Positions 23,964-32,776 are shown, counted from the stretch's first letter. The stretch: DNA of 33,652 bases from Rhodospirillaceae bacterium (GCA_002717185.1 PBDC01000053.1:34441-68092); one strand, 5' to 3'. Made by a program: numbers and translations. The notes: a model not told the origin generated them from the sequence alone.

Positions 23964-24920
23964 GTGCCCGCGCAGGATCATCCCGTCGAATTGATTGCAC
24001 CAGACCTATCCGCCTACAAGGTTGGGAATACCGGCGTCGACTATGTCACCACCCTGGATAGTGGCAAACCTGGACCGCACGTCATGATCAACGCTGTCAC
24101 GCACGGCAACGAGATCTGCGGCGCGATAGCCGTTGACCATCTGTTCCGCCATGGTATCGAGCCAACCCACGGTAGACTGAGCCTGGCCTTCGTTAACCAC
24201 ATGGCCTTCAGCCGGTTCGACCCGAATTATCCGCGCTATTCCCGTTTGGTGGACGAGGACATTAACCGGGTGTGGGTAGAGGAAAGGCTCGATGGCGACG
24301 AAGACAATATCGAATTACGCCGAGCTCGCGAACTGCGGCCAATTTTTGATACAGTGGATCATCTGCTCGACATCCATTCGATGGGCACACTGTCGCCCGC
24401 ACTGATGCTGTGCAATGGGCTGGACAAGGAAGTCAAGATAGCGAGACAGATTGGCTACCCCGGCCATATCGTCTGCGGATCTGGCCATGTCCGTGGCAAA
24501 CGGTTGATCGAGTACACCCCCTTTAACGACACAGCCAACCAAAAGACGGCACTGCTTGTTGAGTGCGGCCAGCACTGGGCAAAATCGACGGCGACCCACG
24601 CCCTCGACACAGCGCTTTATTTCCTAAGCGCGGTCGACTTCATCGATCCGGACTTCTTCGCCGCTCACGTAACCGACAATGATCCGGCACCGCAGCGGGT
24701 GCTAGAAGTCACCGCCGGCTTGACGACGGAGACGGACTACTTCCACTTCGTCGAGGATTTTAAAGGTCTGGAACAATTCCCCGAGGCCGGCACGGTGATC
24801 GCGACAGACGGAGAAAAGCCAGTTACGATGCCCCATGACGATTGCATCCTCGTGATGCCCAACCCCCACGCCCGTAAAGGCATGCGCGTGTTGCGCTTCG
24901 CCCGAGATGTGACCCCGTAG
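23964..24920 (+). CDS. Succinylglutamate desuccinylase/aspartoacylase (M14) family hydrolase
   Basis: A 318-residue protein. A GTG at 23964 fits an AGGAG 8 bases upstream better than the GTG at 23958. The zinc site is intact: NAVTHGNEICG (His47, Glu50) and LDIHSMG (His138). DEDINRVW (97-104) carries the substrate-binding Asp-Asn-Arg and LVECGQHW the catalytic Glu (Glu200). This is the aspartoacylase branch, which removes acyl groups from amino acids or amines. It probably cleaves an N-acyl bond or releases a carboxylate in this operon's route (inference). It is the last gene of the plus-strand run and is convergent with the SDR gene about 210 bases away. Confidence 0.92.
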   Translation: MPAQDHPVELIAPDLSAYKVGNTGVDYVTTLDSGKPGPHVMINAVTHGNEICGAIAVDHLFRHGIEPTHGRLSLAFVNHMAFSRFDPNYPRYSRLVDEDINRVWVEERLDGDEDNIELRRARELRPIFDTVDHLLDIHSMGTLSPALMLCNGLDKEVKIARQIGYPGHIVCGSGHVRGKRLIEYTPFNDTANQKTALLVECGQHWAKSTATHALDTALYFLSAVDFIDPDFFAAHVTDNDPAPQRVLEVTAGLTTETDYFHFVEDFKGLEQFPEAGTVIATDGEKPVTMPHDDCILVMPNPHARKGMRVLRFARDVTP

Positions 24921-25129
24921 AAAGCTCCAGGGGAAGGGCGATTGCAATGGCGCAGGCCCTCCGCCGACCACACGCTCAGCATCGAACTGCACATCGCCTT
25001 GCGGGAGACAGAGAGGGCAGGCAGCAAAGTCAAATTTTGGCGCTGTTTCAGTGGTTCTGTGGGGCGATTAATGCCTGCGTCATTCAAGTACGGCCACGCG
25101 CAATCTGCTAGTCAAGGAGGAATGCAATT

Positions 25130-25873
25130 TCAGTAAGTCGCGCGACCGCCGGAGATATCGAAGACGGCACCGGTCGAGAAGGCGCAAGCTTCGGAGGATA
25201 ACCAAGCCACCAGCTCGGCGATCTCTTCGACCTTGACGAAGCGGCCCATTGGGATCTTGGAGAGCATGTAGTCGATATGCTCCTGCGTAATCTGGTCGAA
25301 GATCCGCGTCTTCGCCGCCGCCGGCGTAATGCAATTAACTCTCACGCCTGTGTCCGCCAGTTCCTTGCCAAGCGACTTAGTCAGGGCAATCACCCCAGCC
25401 TTGGCAGCACTGTAGGCGGACGCGTTCGGGTTGCCCTCTTTACCCGCGATGGAGGCGATATTGACGATGCGGCCGTAATCCTGTGCAGCCATGACAGGCA
25501 CTACGGCGCGGCAGCAATAGAAGACGCCGTTCAAGTCGATATCGATAACCCGGCGCCATTCGTCTAGCGGGTAGTCACGAACTGGCAAAGCCGCGCCGGC
25601 GATCCCGGCATTATTCACCAAGATATCGATCCCACCGAGAGTTTCTTGCGATTCAGCGACCGCAGCGGCAACCGTTTCCTGGTCTGTGACGTCGACGGCA
25701 ACGCCGCGCGCACCATCGCCCAGTCTAGCGACCGCTTCCGCCATCAAAACCTCATCCTGATCCCAAAGCGCCACTTGCGCGCCCTGCGACAGCAGTTTCG
25801 CCGCAATGGCATAGCCAATACCTTGCGCACCGCCAGTGACCGCCGCCCGTTTTCCTCGCATACCTTGGATCAT
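25130..25873 (-). CDS. SDR-family oxidoreductase
   Basis: A 247-residue classical SDR with GGGGAGG six bases before the ATG. TGGAQGIG (13-20) binds the dinucleotide, NNAG is at 87-90, and the catalytic set is complete: Ser141 (NIASIAG), Tyr154 and Lys158 (YSAAK). The C-terminus has STGAVFDISGGRATY. An Asp at the end of the second beta strand (WDQDE, 38) suggests NAD preference over NADP. Sequence resembles the FabG/3-hydroxyacyl-CoA dehydrogenase-like group used in catabolism. It could oxidise an alcohol generated by one of the oxygenases or by epoxide opening. Confidence 0.93.
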   Translation of the reverse strand: MIQGMRGKRAAVTGGAQGIGYAIAAKLLSQGAQVALWDQDEVLMAEAVARLGDGARGVAVDVTDQETVAAAVAESQETLGGIDILVNNAGIAGAALPVRDYPLDEWRRVIDIDLNGVFYCCRAVVPVMAAQDYGRIVNIASIAGKEGNPNASAYSAAKAGVIALTKSLGKELADTGVRVNCITPAAAKTRIFDQITQEHIDYMLSKIPMGRFVKVEEIAELVAWLSSEACAFSTGAVFDISGGRATY

Positions 25874-26457
25874 TCGTTACCTCCCCGCCGAATTGCGGCG
25901 CCATTATAGGACCTAAGTAAAACGGCGCATCGGTCCAAGTTCGTGCGCCACCAAATCTACGATTATGGCGCGGAGGACACTACATAATGCGCGGCAACTC
26001 CTCCTGGATTGATTTCAAACCCTTGGATCAACTTCAAAGCCTGCCGTTCCATAAAACGCTTGGGATTCAACTTTAATCGGTTTTTGTTTAGACACGGCCC
26101 TTCGATCTTTTAATGCTGCGAACCGACGAAGATTTCATTGATCACCATTACTACCGACTGGCACTAACTAATGTGTCGCCACTTTCGGAATGCTCTTGCC
26201 TTTTACGAACCATTTCTGCGCCGGACCTTAGGTAAAGCCATGAACGATCTGGCCAATCACGAGGGTTGATTTAATGACGAAACAGAAATCATCGGTTACT
26301 CATAAGATAGTTTTCGGCGTGCGCAGGCGTCCCATCCGCCTTATCCTATAAATTGGTAACCACGTCCCTTTCTTTAAGTCAGCAAACATCTTTCATTGGA
26401 TTTTGCACTAAACAGGCGGACATGTGCGCCGCCCTGCAATAAAGCTTAGCGAGTTTC
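25874..26457. other. 584-base intergenic region, no recognised feature
   Basis: This is the longest non-coding stretch in the window, upstream of both the minus-strand SDR and the plus-strand MFS gene. Short open frames exist but none looks like a known protein (for example a 32-codon frame near 26171). No convincing hairpin terminator, tRNA or riboswitch was seen. It probably carries divergent promoters and perhaps old coding debris. Confidence 0.4.
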
Positions 26458-27606
26458 GTGTCGCAAACACCCGATAATCCGTCACCGGTAGCCCCCTCGC
26501 TTGGGGCAACGAGCCTGTCTGCGGCCGTCCTGTCGATTGTATTAATGGGCGACGCGCTAATCTATGTCGTGCTGCCGGTTAGCGCGGAAATTTTCGGCAT
26601 TTCCCTAATCTGGGTAGGGGTTCTGCTCTCCGCCAACCGGTTCGTCCGCATCATCACCTATGGTGCTATTGCCCATGCGATAACGATTTACGGTATCCGG
26701 TTAGCAACCATCATAGCCTGCATCGGCGGTGCGTCATCGACGGTAATGTACTGGCTGTTCGACGGTGGATGGGCCCTGCTATTCGCCAGGTTATTGTGGG
26801 GCCTTTCCTTTGCTGCCCTGACCCTCACCACGCTTGCCTATGCGGTTGCGGACCAACGCCGCGCAGGTACGAGAGTTGGGTTGAGCAGAGCAATCCAGCA
26901 ATTTGGCTCCCTAATCGCGCTAACAGCCGGCGCTTGGTTCGCCAGTCAGTTTGGCCCCAAGGTTGCGTTCCTCTATCTCGGGCTAGCCTCATTCATCGCG
27001 CTCCCCTTCGCCCTCGCCCTGCCGAAGGAAAAAGTCGCCCCCCCGCCCGAGCGCACCCAGTGGTTACCCAGCCCAAATCTACTCGACCTACTGTTCTTCG
27101 CGGTCGGATTTGCCGTCGACGGCGTATTCGCCATGACCATCACTCTGATCCTGGCTGATCTGGTGTCCCTAGAAGCCGCCATACTGGGTGGCGGCATTGT
27201 ACTGTCGCTACGCCGTGTCGGGGACGCCGTCTTCGCGCCCATCGGCGGTTGGCTTGGCGATCAAGTCGGAACGGAAAAATCTCTGTTCATAGCAACCTTG
27301 CTAACAGCCCTCGGCCTTGCCGCTATCGCGCTGGGCCATGTCTACGCCGGTGCGGGCGCCGTCATCGTTGGTCGGGCAGCGATCGCAGCACTGGGGCCGG
27401 CCACTGTCGCGGCACGCAACCCGACCGATCAAGTCATGCACCGCATGGCGGTTATGCAAACCTGGCGTGATTTCGGCGCGGCTCTGGGACCTCTGCTCTC
27501 AGGGTTTTTCCTTGGTGCGCTGACAATATCGGTTATCTACACCGCGCTCGTTGCCATTCTCGCCATGGCATTGGCGGCACAGATTTTTCGGCGCGGCAAA
27601 ATATAA
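26458..27606 (+). CDS. Major facilitator superfamily (MFS) transporter
   Basis: A 382-residue membrane protein, starting at a GTG; no strong ribosome binding site is seen. About 12 hydrophobic helices are visible, from LSAAVLSIVLMGDALIYVVLPV at residues 20-41 to the last, VIYTALVAILAMALAAQIF. The MFS-type loop between helices 2 and 3 is partly present (LLSANRFVRIITYGAIAHAI), and helix 8-9 contains IGGWLGDQVGTEKS, the second-half equivalent. A Pro/Lys loop (KEKVAPPPERTQW) marks the central cytoplasmic link. It is the only transporter recognised in the window, so it may bring in or expel a substrate of the neighbouring routes. Direction and substrate are unknown. Confidence 0.88.
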   Translation: MSQTPDNPSPVAPSLGATSLSAAVLSIVLMGDALIYVVLPVSAEIFGISLIWVGVLLSANRFVRIITYGAIAHAITIYGIRLATIIACIGGASSTVMYWLFDGGWALLFARLLWGLSFAALTLTTLAYAVADQRRAGTRVGLSRAIQQFGSLIALTAGAWFASQFGPKVAFLYLGLASFIALPFALALPKEKVAPPPERTQWLPSPNLLDLLFFAVGFAVDGVFAMTITLILADLVSLEAAILGGGIVLSLRRVGDAVFAPIGGWLGDQVGTEKSLFIATLLTALGLAAIALGHVYAGAGAVIVGRAAIAALGPATVAARNPTDQVMHRMAVMQTWRDFGAALGPLLSGFFLGALTISVIYTALVAILAMALAAQIFRRGKI

Positions 27607-27927
27607 GCCCATTTGCATTTGGAATGCGATGACATCAGTTCTAGTCCCGCTCATAACAGAGCACAGAGGCTCTTTGAACAAATCAGTCAATTTAATTTCA
27701 TAACCAGTGTATTCGCCTTTGCCGTTGTCTTTCCGTCCGTGATTGGGAGCAAGGAATGTTGCGCAAATAAGAAAGAAAAGCAGAAGCAAGATCGCCACCT
27801 ACCAAGCGCGAATTTCGCCAAAGCCTGCATCCTTTGGTCCCCACGCCGCAACCTTGGCACGCTTCCTAATTCGGCGCAGCGTGCTAACGTTTGCCAGGCC
27901 CAAGGAATTCGAGGATAAGGGTAAGAC
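27607..27927. other. 321-base intergenic region
   Basis: The space between the MFS and SDR genes on the plus strand holds no recognisable gene. A weak 5-bp hairpin (27658-27673, AGAGC/GCTCT with a 6-base loop and only TTT after it) could assist termination of the MFS transcript but is not convincing. Sequence before 27928 includes AAGGGTAAG, the ribosome binding site of the SDR gene. Confidence 0.4.
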
Positions 27928-28707
27928 ATGCGATTAGAGGGAAAAATAGGCGTCGTCACCGCAGCAGCATCTGGCATGGGGCGTGCCGGCGCACTCCGGT
28001 TTGCCCGGGAAGGCGCCGCCGTTGGTGTCGTTGATATCGACGAAGCCGGTGTCGAAGCAGTCGTCCGCGAGATCTCTGACGGAGGCGGACAGGCTAAGGG
28101 CATTGTCGCCGACTTGACGAATGACGAAGACTCGCAACGGATCGTTCGCGAGACTGCGAACGAATTCAATGGATTAGACTTCATCTGGAACCATGTCGGC
28201 CATCCAGGGCCAGCCTCTATCGAAGGCATCGATATGGCGGATTACGAACTCGCCATGGACCTCAATATTCGCACGGTCCTGGTGACCACCGAGGCCGCGA
28301 TCCCTGAAATGCGGGCACGCGGCGGCGGCAGTCTGCTTTACACAGCTTCCACATCCGGCTTGCGCGGCTCACCTTACAGCCCCATCTATTCAGCCGCTAA
28401 ATTCGGCATCGTCGGCTTCGTGAAAGCAATGGCAAAACGGCTGGCTAAAGAAAACATCCGGGTCAATGCCGTCTGTCCGGGGCCGATCGACACACCGATG
28501 CTGCGCGTTTTTGTCGCCCGCCCGGACCAGCAGGCGACAGCCAATATGGACAAGGAAGAGCTGGTCCAGAAACATGGGGGCGCCACCCCTATGGGGCGAC
28601 CCGGCCAACCCGACGAAATTGCCAACGCAGCTTTATTTTTGCTATCCGATGAAGCGTCTTTTGTCACCGGCGCGGCATTACCGGTCGATGGTGGCTCCAC
28701 GGCTTAG
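27928..28707 (+). CDS. SDR-family oxidoreductase
   Basis: A 259-residue SDR with AAGGG just before the ATG. The N-terminal nucleotide motif is TAAASGMG (11-18), with Asp36 or Asp38 following (VVDIDEAG), consistent with NAD use. The usual NNAG is NHVG (88-91), a change seen in some SDR subgroups. The active-site set is complete: Ser141 (TASTSG), Tyr154 and Lys158 (YSAAK). The C-terminus FVTGAALPVDGGSTA is standard. It is followed after 14 bases by the enoyl-CoA hydratase gene. The pair suggests a CoA-linked hydroxy/keto step beside a hydration or isomerisation step. Confidence 0.93.
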   Translation: MRLEGKIGVVTAAASGMGRAGALRFAREGAAVGVVDIDEAGVEAVVREISDGGGQAKGIVADLTNDEDSQRIVRETANEFNGLDFIWNHVGHPGPASIEGIDMADYELAMDLNIRTVLVTTEAAIPEMRARGGGSLLYTASTSGLRGSPYSPIYSAAKFGIVGFVKAMAKRLAKENIRVNAVCPGPIDTPMLRVFVARPDQQATANMDKEELVQKHGGATPMGRPGQPDEIANAALFLLSDEASFVTGAALPVDGGSTA

Positions 28708-28721
28708 AAGGAAGCACTACA

Positions 28722-29543
28722 ATGAGCGAAACAGAAACCCTTCTTGAGATCCAAGATGGCGTCGCGACTTTCACTATGAACCGACCAAAGAAGCTGAACG
28801 CGATAAGCCAGCACATGTTCGACCATGCTTTCCCGGACCTGGTCGATCGACTGGAAGCGGACAAATCGATACGCACTCTAATTCTGACTGGCGCAGGTGG
28901 AAATTTTTGTTCTGGCGCCGATGTCGGCCGCATGGGTCCGGACAGCCAGCGCACGCCGGAGCAAAAGAAGAACGGCCTACGCCAGACGCTCGGCTGGATA
29001 TACCGCCTGGCCAACATCGAACAACCGACCATCGCGGCGGTAGACGGCATTGCCTATGGCGGCGGCTTCAGTCTAGCGATGACCGCCGACATCGTCCTAG
29101 CAACACCACGCGCCCGCTTCTCTCTAGTATTCGGCCGAATCGGACTGATTCCAGACATGGCGGTCACCTATTTCCTGACACGGGTGATCGGACCGAAGAA
29201 GATGAAAGAACTCGCCTTCACAGCACGCAACATTTCCGCCGAAGAGGCAATCGACCTCGGTATCGTAAATTCCCTGTACGCACCAGAAGAGCTGATGCCC
29301 GCTGCGAAGGAGATGGCACGCAACCTGACGTGCGGCTCGCAAGTGGCGATAGCCCAGGCGAAGCAGCTCATCAACCGCTCGCTCGACAGCAGTCAGATGG
29401 AAATGCTCGAGGCCGAAGTCGAGGCGCAACCGCCTTGCCGCGATAGTGACTTTCACGCAGAGGCAGTACGCCGTTTCGCGAACAAGGAACAGCGGCTCTA
29501 CGACTGGGACACGATGACACGGGCGGCAAAGGCAGCCGAGTGA
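28722..29543 (+). CDS. Enoyl-CoA hydratase/isomerase family protein (PaaG-like active site)
   Basis: A 273-residue crotonase-fold protein; AAGGA lies 8 bases before the ATG. GGNFCSGADV (60-68) and AAVDGIAYGGGFSLAMTADIVLA (105-127) form the CoA and oxyanion pocket. The two glutamates of enoyl-CoA hydratase are absent: the GGGCE position is Ser117 and the later Glu position is Phe137. Asp145 in GLIPD is present instead, as in PaaG-type isomerases that use a single Asp. It is therefore more likely an isomerase or another crotonase reaction than a simple hydratase. Its stop overlaps the start of the TPR-2OG gene (TGATG), implying coupling. Confidence 0.92.
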   Translation: MSETETLLEIQDGVATFTMNRPKKLNAISQHMFDHAFPDLVDRLEADKSIRTLILTGAGGNFCSGADVGRMGPDSQRTPEQKKNGLRQTLGWIYRLANIEQPTIAAVDGIAYGGGFSLAMTADIVLATPRARFSLVFGRIGLIPDMAVTYFLTRVIGPKKMKELAFTARNISAEEAIDLGIVNSLYAPEELMPAAKEMARNLTCGSQVAIAQAKQLINRSLDSSQMEMLEAEVEAQPPCRDSDFHAEAVRRFANKEQRLYDWDTMTRAAKAAE

Positions 29544-30862
29544 TGGCCAGCGGCGCCCAATCCGGCGCCGCTCTGGCGAGGGCGAAAACCGCCCATGAAG
29601 CAGGTGACCTCCGGAAAGCCGACCGCCTCTATCGCCGCATCCTGCGCCAAAATCCGGACAATGCGGCCGCCCTGAACCTATACGGCATTCTTGCAAGCCA
29701 GCGCGGCGATTCGAAACGCGCGGTGCAGAGGTTGCAACGCGCCGTCGCTGTGGACGGCGATACCCTGGATTACCGAGTCAATCTCGGCATCGTCTTAGAA
29801 TCTGCCAAAAATTTTGCTGCCGCCTACGATCACTATGTGTTCGCGCTCGAGCGCGACCCACGCAACCAAAATCTCCTCTCGCGCATTTCAGAAGCAGCGC
29901 GCGAAGGCAACCGGCACGACGACTTCGCGCTGCTGCTGGAAACTCTTTGCGCCGACCATCCCGACTATGCTGAGGCGCATTTCCTACTGGGCCTGGCACG
30001 CTACATCCTTCACAGACCGGAAGAAGCAGTAGAACCGCTCCGCCGCGCGACAGCCCTAGCGCCCAGTTTTATCCAAGCGCACTCCAACCTGGCCAGCGTA
30101 TTAATGGATTTGGGTCGCCCAGATGAGGCTCTCGCATCCTGTTCAGATTGCCTGCGGCTCAATCCCGGCGATTCCTATGCACTTGCAACGCAGGCAATCG
30201 CTTTTGTGGAAACCGGCGCGCCAGCGCGCGCGCGGCAACTTCTCGACTCTGACGCGTTACTGGAAGTCCACACACTGACACCGCCGCCAGGCTTTTCCGA
30301 TATTTCCGCATTCAACGACGAACTGGAAGCTGCCGTGATGTCCCATCCGAGCCTGCGCGTCGACCCAAATCACCGATCCTGCCATTTTGCCAGTCAGACT
30401 GACGACTTGTTTCAGGAAGCCGTCGAACCCTTCGCGTCGCTTCACACATTAGTAAAAGGCGCCGCGGACAAATACCGCCGCAAACTCGACCCGTCTGCCA
30501 CGCATCCTTTCCTAAAGAACCCGGTGCCCCGCACGGAACTTATCGGTTGGGCAACGACGATGCGCGCGCAAGGCCATCAGTCTGCGCACATCCATCCAAC
30601 CTCTTGGCTTAGTGCAGTCTACTACGTTCGGGTGCCAGACCTGGTGCAGCGCGGCGACAATGCCCACAAAGGCTGGATTGAATTCGGCCGGCCCCCGGAG
30701 CATTACCCGATCACCAAAGAACCAGATGTAACGTTCATAGAACCGGTTGAGGGAAAACTGATCCTCTTCCCCTCCTACTTCTATCACCGCACGGTGCCGT
30801 ACGAAGACGACGCGCTGCGGATTAGCATCGCCTTCGATTTCGACCCGACCTTCGCAGAATAG
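29543..30862 (+). CDS. TPR protein with C-terminal 2OG-Fe(II) oxygenase-like domain
   Basis: A 439-residue protein in two parts. Residues ~10-235 hold tetratricopeptide repeats (KTAHEAGDLRKADRLYRRILRQNP; LNLYGILASQRGDSKRAVQRLQRA; HFLLGLARYILHRPEEAVEPLRRA; NLASVLMDLGRPDEALASCSDCLRLNP). Residues ~325-435 match the putative 2OG-Fe(II) oxygenase family that often follows TPRs: AHIHPTSWLSAVYYVRVP (His349, His351), LILFPSYFYHRTVPYEDDALRISIAFDF (His415, Arg426). The ATG at 29543 overlaps the enoyl-CoA hydratase stop. TPRs suggest a protein partner or protein substrate. It may be unrelated to small-molecule catabolism despite the coupling. The gene is convergent with the transaminase gene, only 3 bases apart. 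Confidence 0.87.
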   Translation: MASGAQSGAALARAKTAHEAGDLRKADRLYRRILRQNPDNAAALNLYGILASQRGDSKRAVQRLQRAVAVDGDTLDYRVNLGIVLESAKNFAAAYDHYVFALERDPRNQNLLSRISEAAREGNRHDDFALLLETLCADHPDYAEAHFLLGLARYILHRPEEAVEPLRRATALAPSFIQAHSNLASVLMDLGRPDEALASCSDCLRLNPGDSYALATQAIAFVETGAPARARQLLDSDALLEVHTLTPPPGFSDISAFNDELEAAVMSHPSLRVDPNHRSCHFASQTDDLFQEAVEPFASLHTLVKGAADKYRRKLDPSATHPFLKNPVPRTELIGWATTMRAQGHQSAHIHPTSWLSAVYYVRVPDLVQRGDNAHKGWIEFGRPPEHYPITKEPDVTFIEPVEGKLILFPSYFYHRTVPYEDDALRISIAFDFDPTFAE

Positions 30863-30865
30863 TTC

Positions 30866-31774
30866 CTAATAATCGACTGGCGTGTTGTAGTCCGGATCAT
30901 CGTGCAGCTCCCAATACAAGTCGGTCAGACGCTGCGTTACAGGACCTTTGGTTCCATTGCCAACAACGTGATCGTCGATCTTCCGGATTGGCATGATACC
31001 GCCGGCCGTCGAAGTCATGAACACCTCGTCCGCGCTGCGCAACTCATCGGCCTTAAGCTTGCCGAATTCTGCTTTTATGTTGGTCTGCTGCGCCAGTTCA
31101 ACCACCGTGCGCCGCGTGATCCCCTCCAACACACCATCATCCGGCGAGACCAGCCTGCCGCCATGCAGAGCGAAGATGTTCCAGCCGCGCCCTTCGGTTA
31201 CATTGCCGTCACGATCGAGCAGAACCGCGTGATCGTAGCCTTTCTCATACGCCTCCAACAGCGCGTCGGAAAAATCAATCCGAGCAAAATTTTTCACTGT
31301 TGGGTCAATCGCGTCCGGCGGTGTGCGCATCACAGAACTGACGCAGACATCGATCCCGTCCTCCATCTTTTCGTCAGGTATGACTGAGTAGTAAGGAACG
31401 GCCCATGCCAGGAAGCGGTTCTGGCATTGTCGCAGATCCTTCAAGCCGTCCAAGGCCTCGCCGCGGGTTGCTAACAAATAGACCATAGACTTACGTAAGC
31501 CAGAACGGCGCACGCACTCCATCAAAATCTCACGTGTCTCATCTCGATCGTATGGTATCGAGTTGAATTGCCGTTTTGTGATGGACTGCTCCCAGCGGTC
31601 AAGATGATCTTCCATGCGAAAAAATTTGCCATTGATCACATGCAGCGCATCATAGGTCGTGTCAGATAATAGAAAGCCAAGATCGGCGACCGGTACTTGC
31701 ATGCCCTCTTTAGCGCAATATTCGCCATCCATGTAGCCGACGCCATAGGGGAACTGTTCCGTTGCTTCCGTCAT
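30866..31774 (-). CDS. Class IV aminotransferase, (R)-selective amine transaminase-like
   Basis: A 302-residue fold-type IV PLP enzyme. ATG at 31774 has GGAG 8 bases upstream; an ATG 30 bases earlier has less support. The catalytic Lys is Lys161 (DPTVKNFARIDF). Glu194 in GNVTEGRGWNIFAL contacts the PLP ring nitrogen in this fold, and GVLEGITRRTV and STAGGIMPI supply the phosphate pocket. The N-terminus (YGVGYMDGEYC...PVADLGFLLSDTTYDALHVINGKFFRMEDHLDR) and the C-terminal HDDPDYNTPVDY closely recall (R)-selective omega-transaminases of the ATA-117 type, more than branched-chain or D-Ala aminotransferases. It would move an amino group between an amine and pyruvate or another keto acid. It is divergent from a TauD/TfdA gene. 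Confidence 0.87.
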   Translation of the reverse strand: MTEATEQFPYGVGYMDGEYCAKEGMQVPVADLGFLLSDTTYDALHVINGKFFRMEDHLDRWEQSITKRQFNSIPYDRDETREILMECVRRSGLRKSMVYLLATRGEALDGLKDLRQCQNRFLAWAVPYYSVIPDEKMEDGIDVCVSSVMRTPPDAIDPTVKNFARIDFSDALLEAYEKGYDHAVLLDRDGNVTEGRGWNIFALHGGRLVSPDDGVLEGITRRTVVELAQQTNIKAEFGKLKADELRSADEVFMTSTAGGIMPIRKIDDHVVGNGTKGPVTQRLTDLYWELHDDPDYNTPVDY

Positions 31775-31906
31775 AGGACCGTCTCCAAAATTGCGATAGA
31801 TCATGTTAGCGGTTTGGGAATCTAAACACTATCCACAGCTACGCGGGTTGGTTCACGCCGCGTTAGATGATTGAATTAGCGAAACCAAACCCGCGGGAGA
31901 ACGGCC
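31775..31906. promoter_or_regulatory. Divergent region between transaminase and TauD/TfdA genes
   Basis: A 132-base spacer separates two divergent starts; GGGAG before the right-hand gene and GGAG before the left-hand gene mark the ribosome binding sites. Promoters for both are expected here. No operator palindrome was found. Confidence 0.35.
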
Positions 31907-32776
31907 ATGGCCACCATAAATATCGAGCCGCTGCATTCTGATTTCGGCGCGCGCATAAACGGTCTCGACGTGTCCGCTCCACTTTCAGATGAAACGGTCG
32001 AGGACATCCGGATCGCTATAGACGACTATTCCTTCGTCCTCTTTCCCGGCCAGGCAATGGACGATGAGGCGCACCTCGCCTTTACCCAATATCTAGGGGC
32101 ACCGGAGGCTAATCACGTAAAACTTGGCCAGGAAGGCATCGTCGAATATTTCGGCACGATTGGAAATGTGCAACCAGACGGCAGCACGATCGGCAACGAC
32201 CATCAACGCACGATCTTCCAGACTGGCAACAACATGTGGCATTCTGATTCGTCGTTCCGCGATGTACCGACCTTCGTTTCAATCATGTGCGCCTACGAGG
32301 TCCCCGACGAAGGCGGCCGCACAGAATTCGTCAGTGAACGCGCGGCCTATGGCCGCCTGTCCAAAGAGGAACAGACGAAGATCGGCCCACTGGTCGCGAT
32401 CCACGATTACGTCTTCTCGCGCAGCAAGGTCAGCCCTGACGCGGTGACCCCGTTGCATGCGAAGTCACTGCCACCAGTTAAACAGAAACTCATCCGTGCC
32501 AACCCGCGTACGGGCGCGAAAAACTACTATATAGGCTCGCACGCCAAGCAGATCGCCGGATGGAGCCTGGAGGATAGCCGTCTTCTGTTGGACGGTCTTC
32601 TCGAGCAGGCGACCCGCCCAGAGTGCGTGTATTCACACGCCTGGCAACCCGGCGATGTGGTAATTTGGGATAATCGCTGCCTGCTGCACCGCGGTAGCGG
32701 CTACAACGCAGATAAGTACCGTCGATACATGCGTCAGACACGGGTCCAGGGCGCCGGCCCGACGTTGAGTGAGTAA
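31907..32776 (+). CDS. TauD/TfdA-family Fe(II)/2-oxoglutarate dioxygenase
   Basis: A 289-residue protein; GGGAG lies upstream of the ATG at 31907. The HxD is in NNMWHSDSSFR (His112, Asp114), the distal His in WDNRCLLHRGSGY (His261), and the Arg for 2-oxoglutarate in YRRYMRQTRV (272-279). NMWHSDSSF and the size fit the TfdA-like branch (2,4-dichlorophenoxyacetate dioxygenase relatives), which cleave ether or similar bonds by hydroxylating the adjacent carbon. It is divergent from the transaminase and lies about 225 bases before the CmcJ-like gene in the same direction. A link with amine metabolism is inferred from the pairing. Confidence 0.94.
   Translation: MATINIEPLHSDFGARINGLDVSAPLSDETVEDIRIAIDDYSFVLFPGQAMDDEAHLAFTQYLGAPEANHVKLGQEGIVEYFGTIGNVQPDGSTIGNDHQRTIFQTGNNMWHSDSSFRDVPTFVSIMCAYEVPDEGGRTEFVSERAAYGRLSKEEQTKIGPLVAIHDYVFSRSKVSPDAVTPLHAKSLPPVKQKLIRANPRTGAKNYYIGSHAKQIAGWSLEDSRLLLDGLLEQATRPECVYSHAWQPGDVVIWDNRCLLHRGSGYNADKYRRYMRQTRVQGAGPTLSE

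Noticed and set aside
24737..25087. 116-codon minus-strand frame between the M14 and SDR genes
   Set aside because: Mostly antisense to the M14 gene, no family similarity, no clear start signal.
27658..27673. Hairpin AGAGC-6-GCTCT after the MFS gene as a terminator
   Set aside because: Stem of only 5 pairs and just three T residues after it; too weak to annotate.
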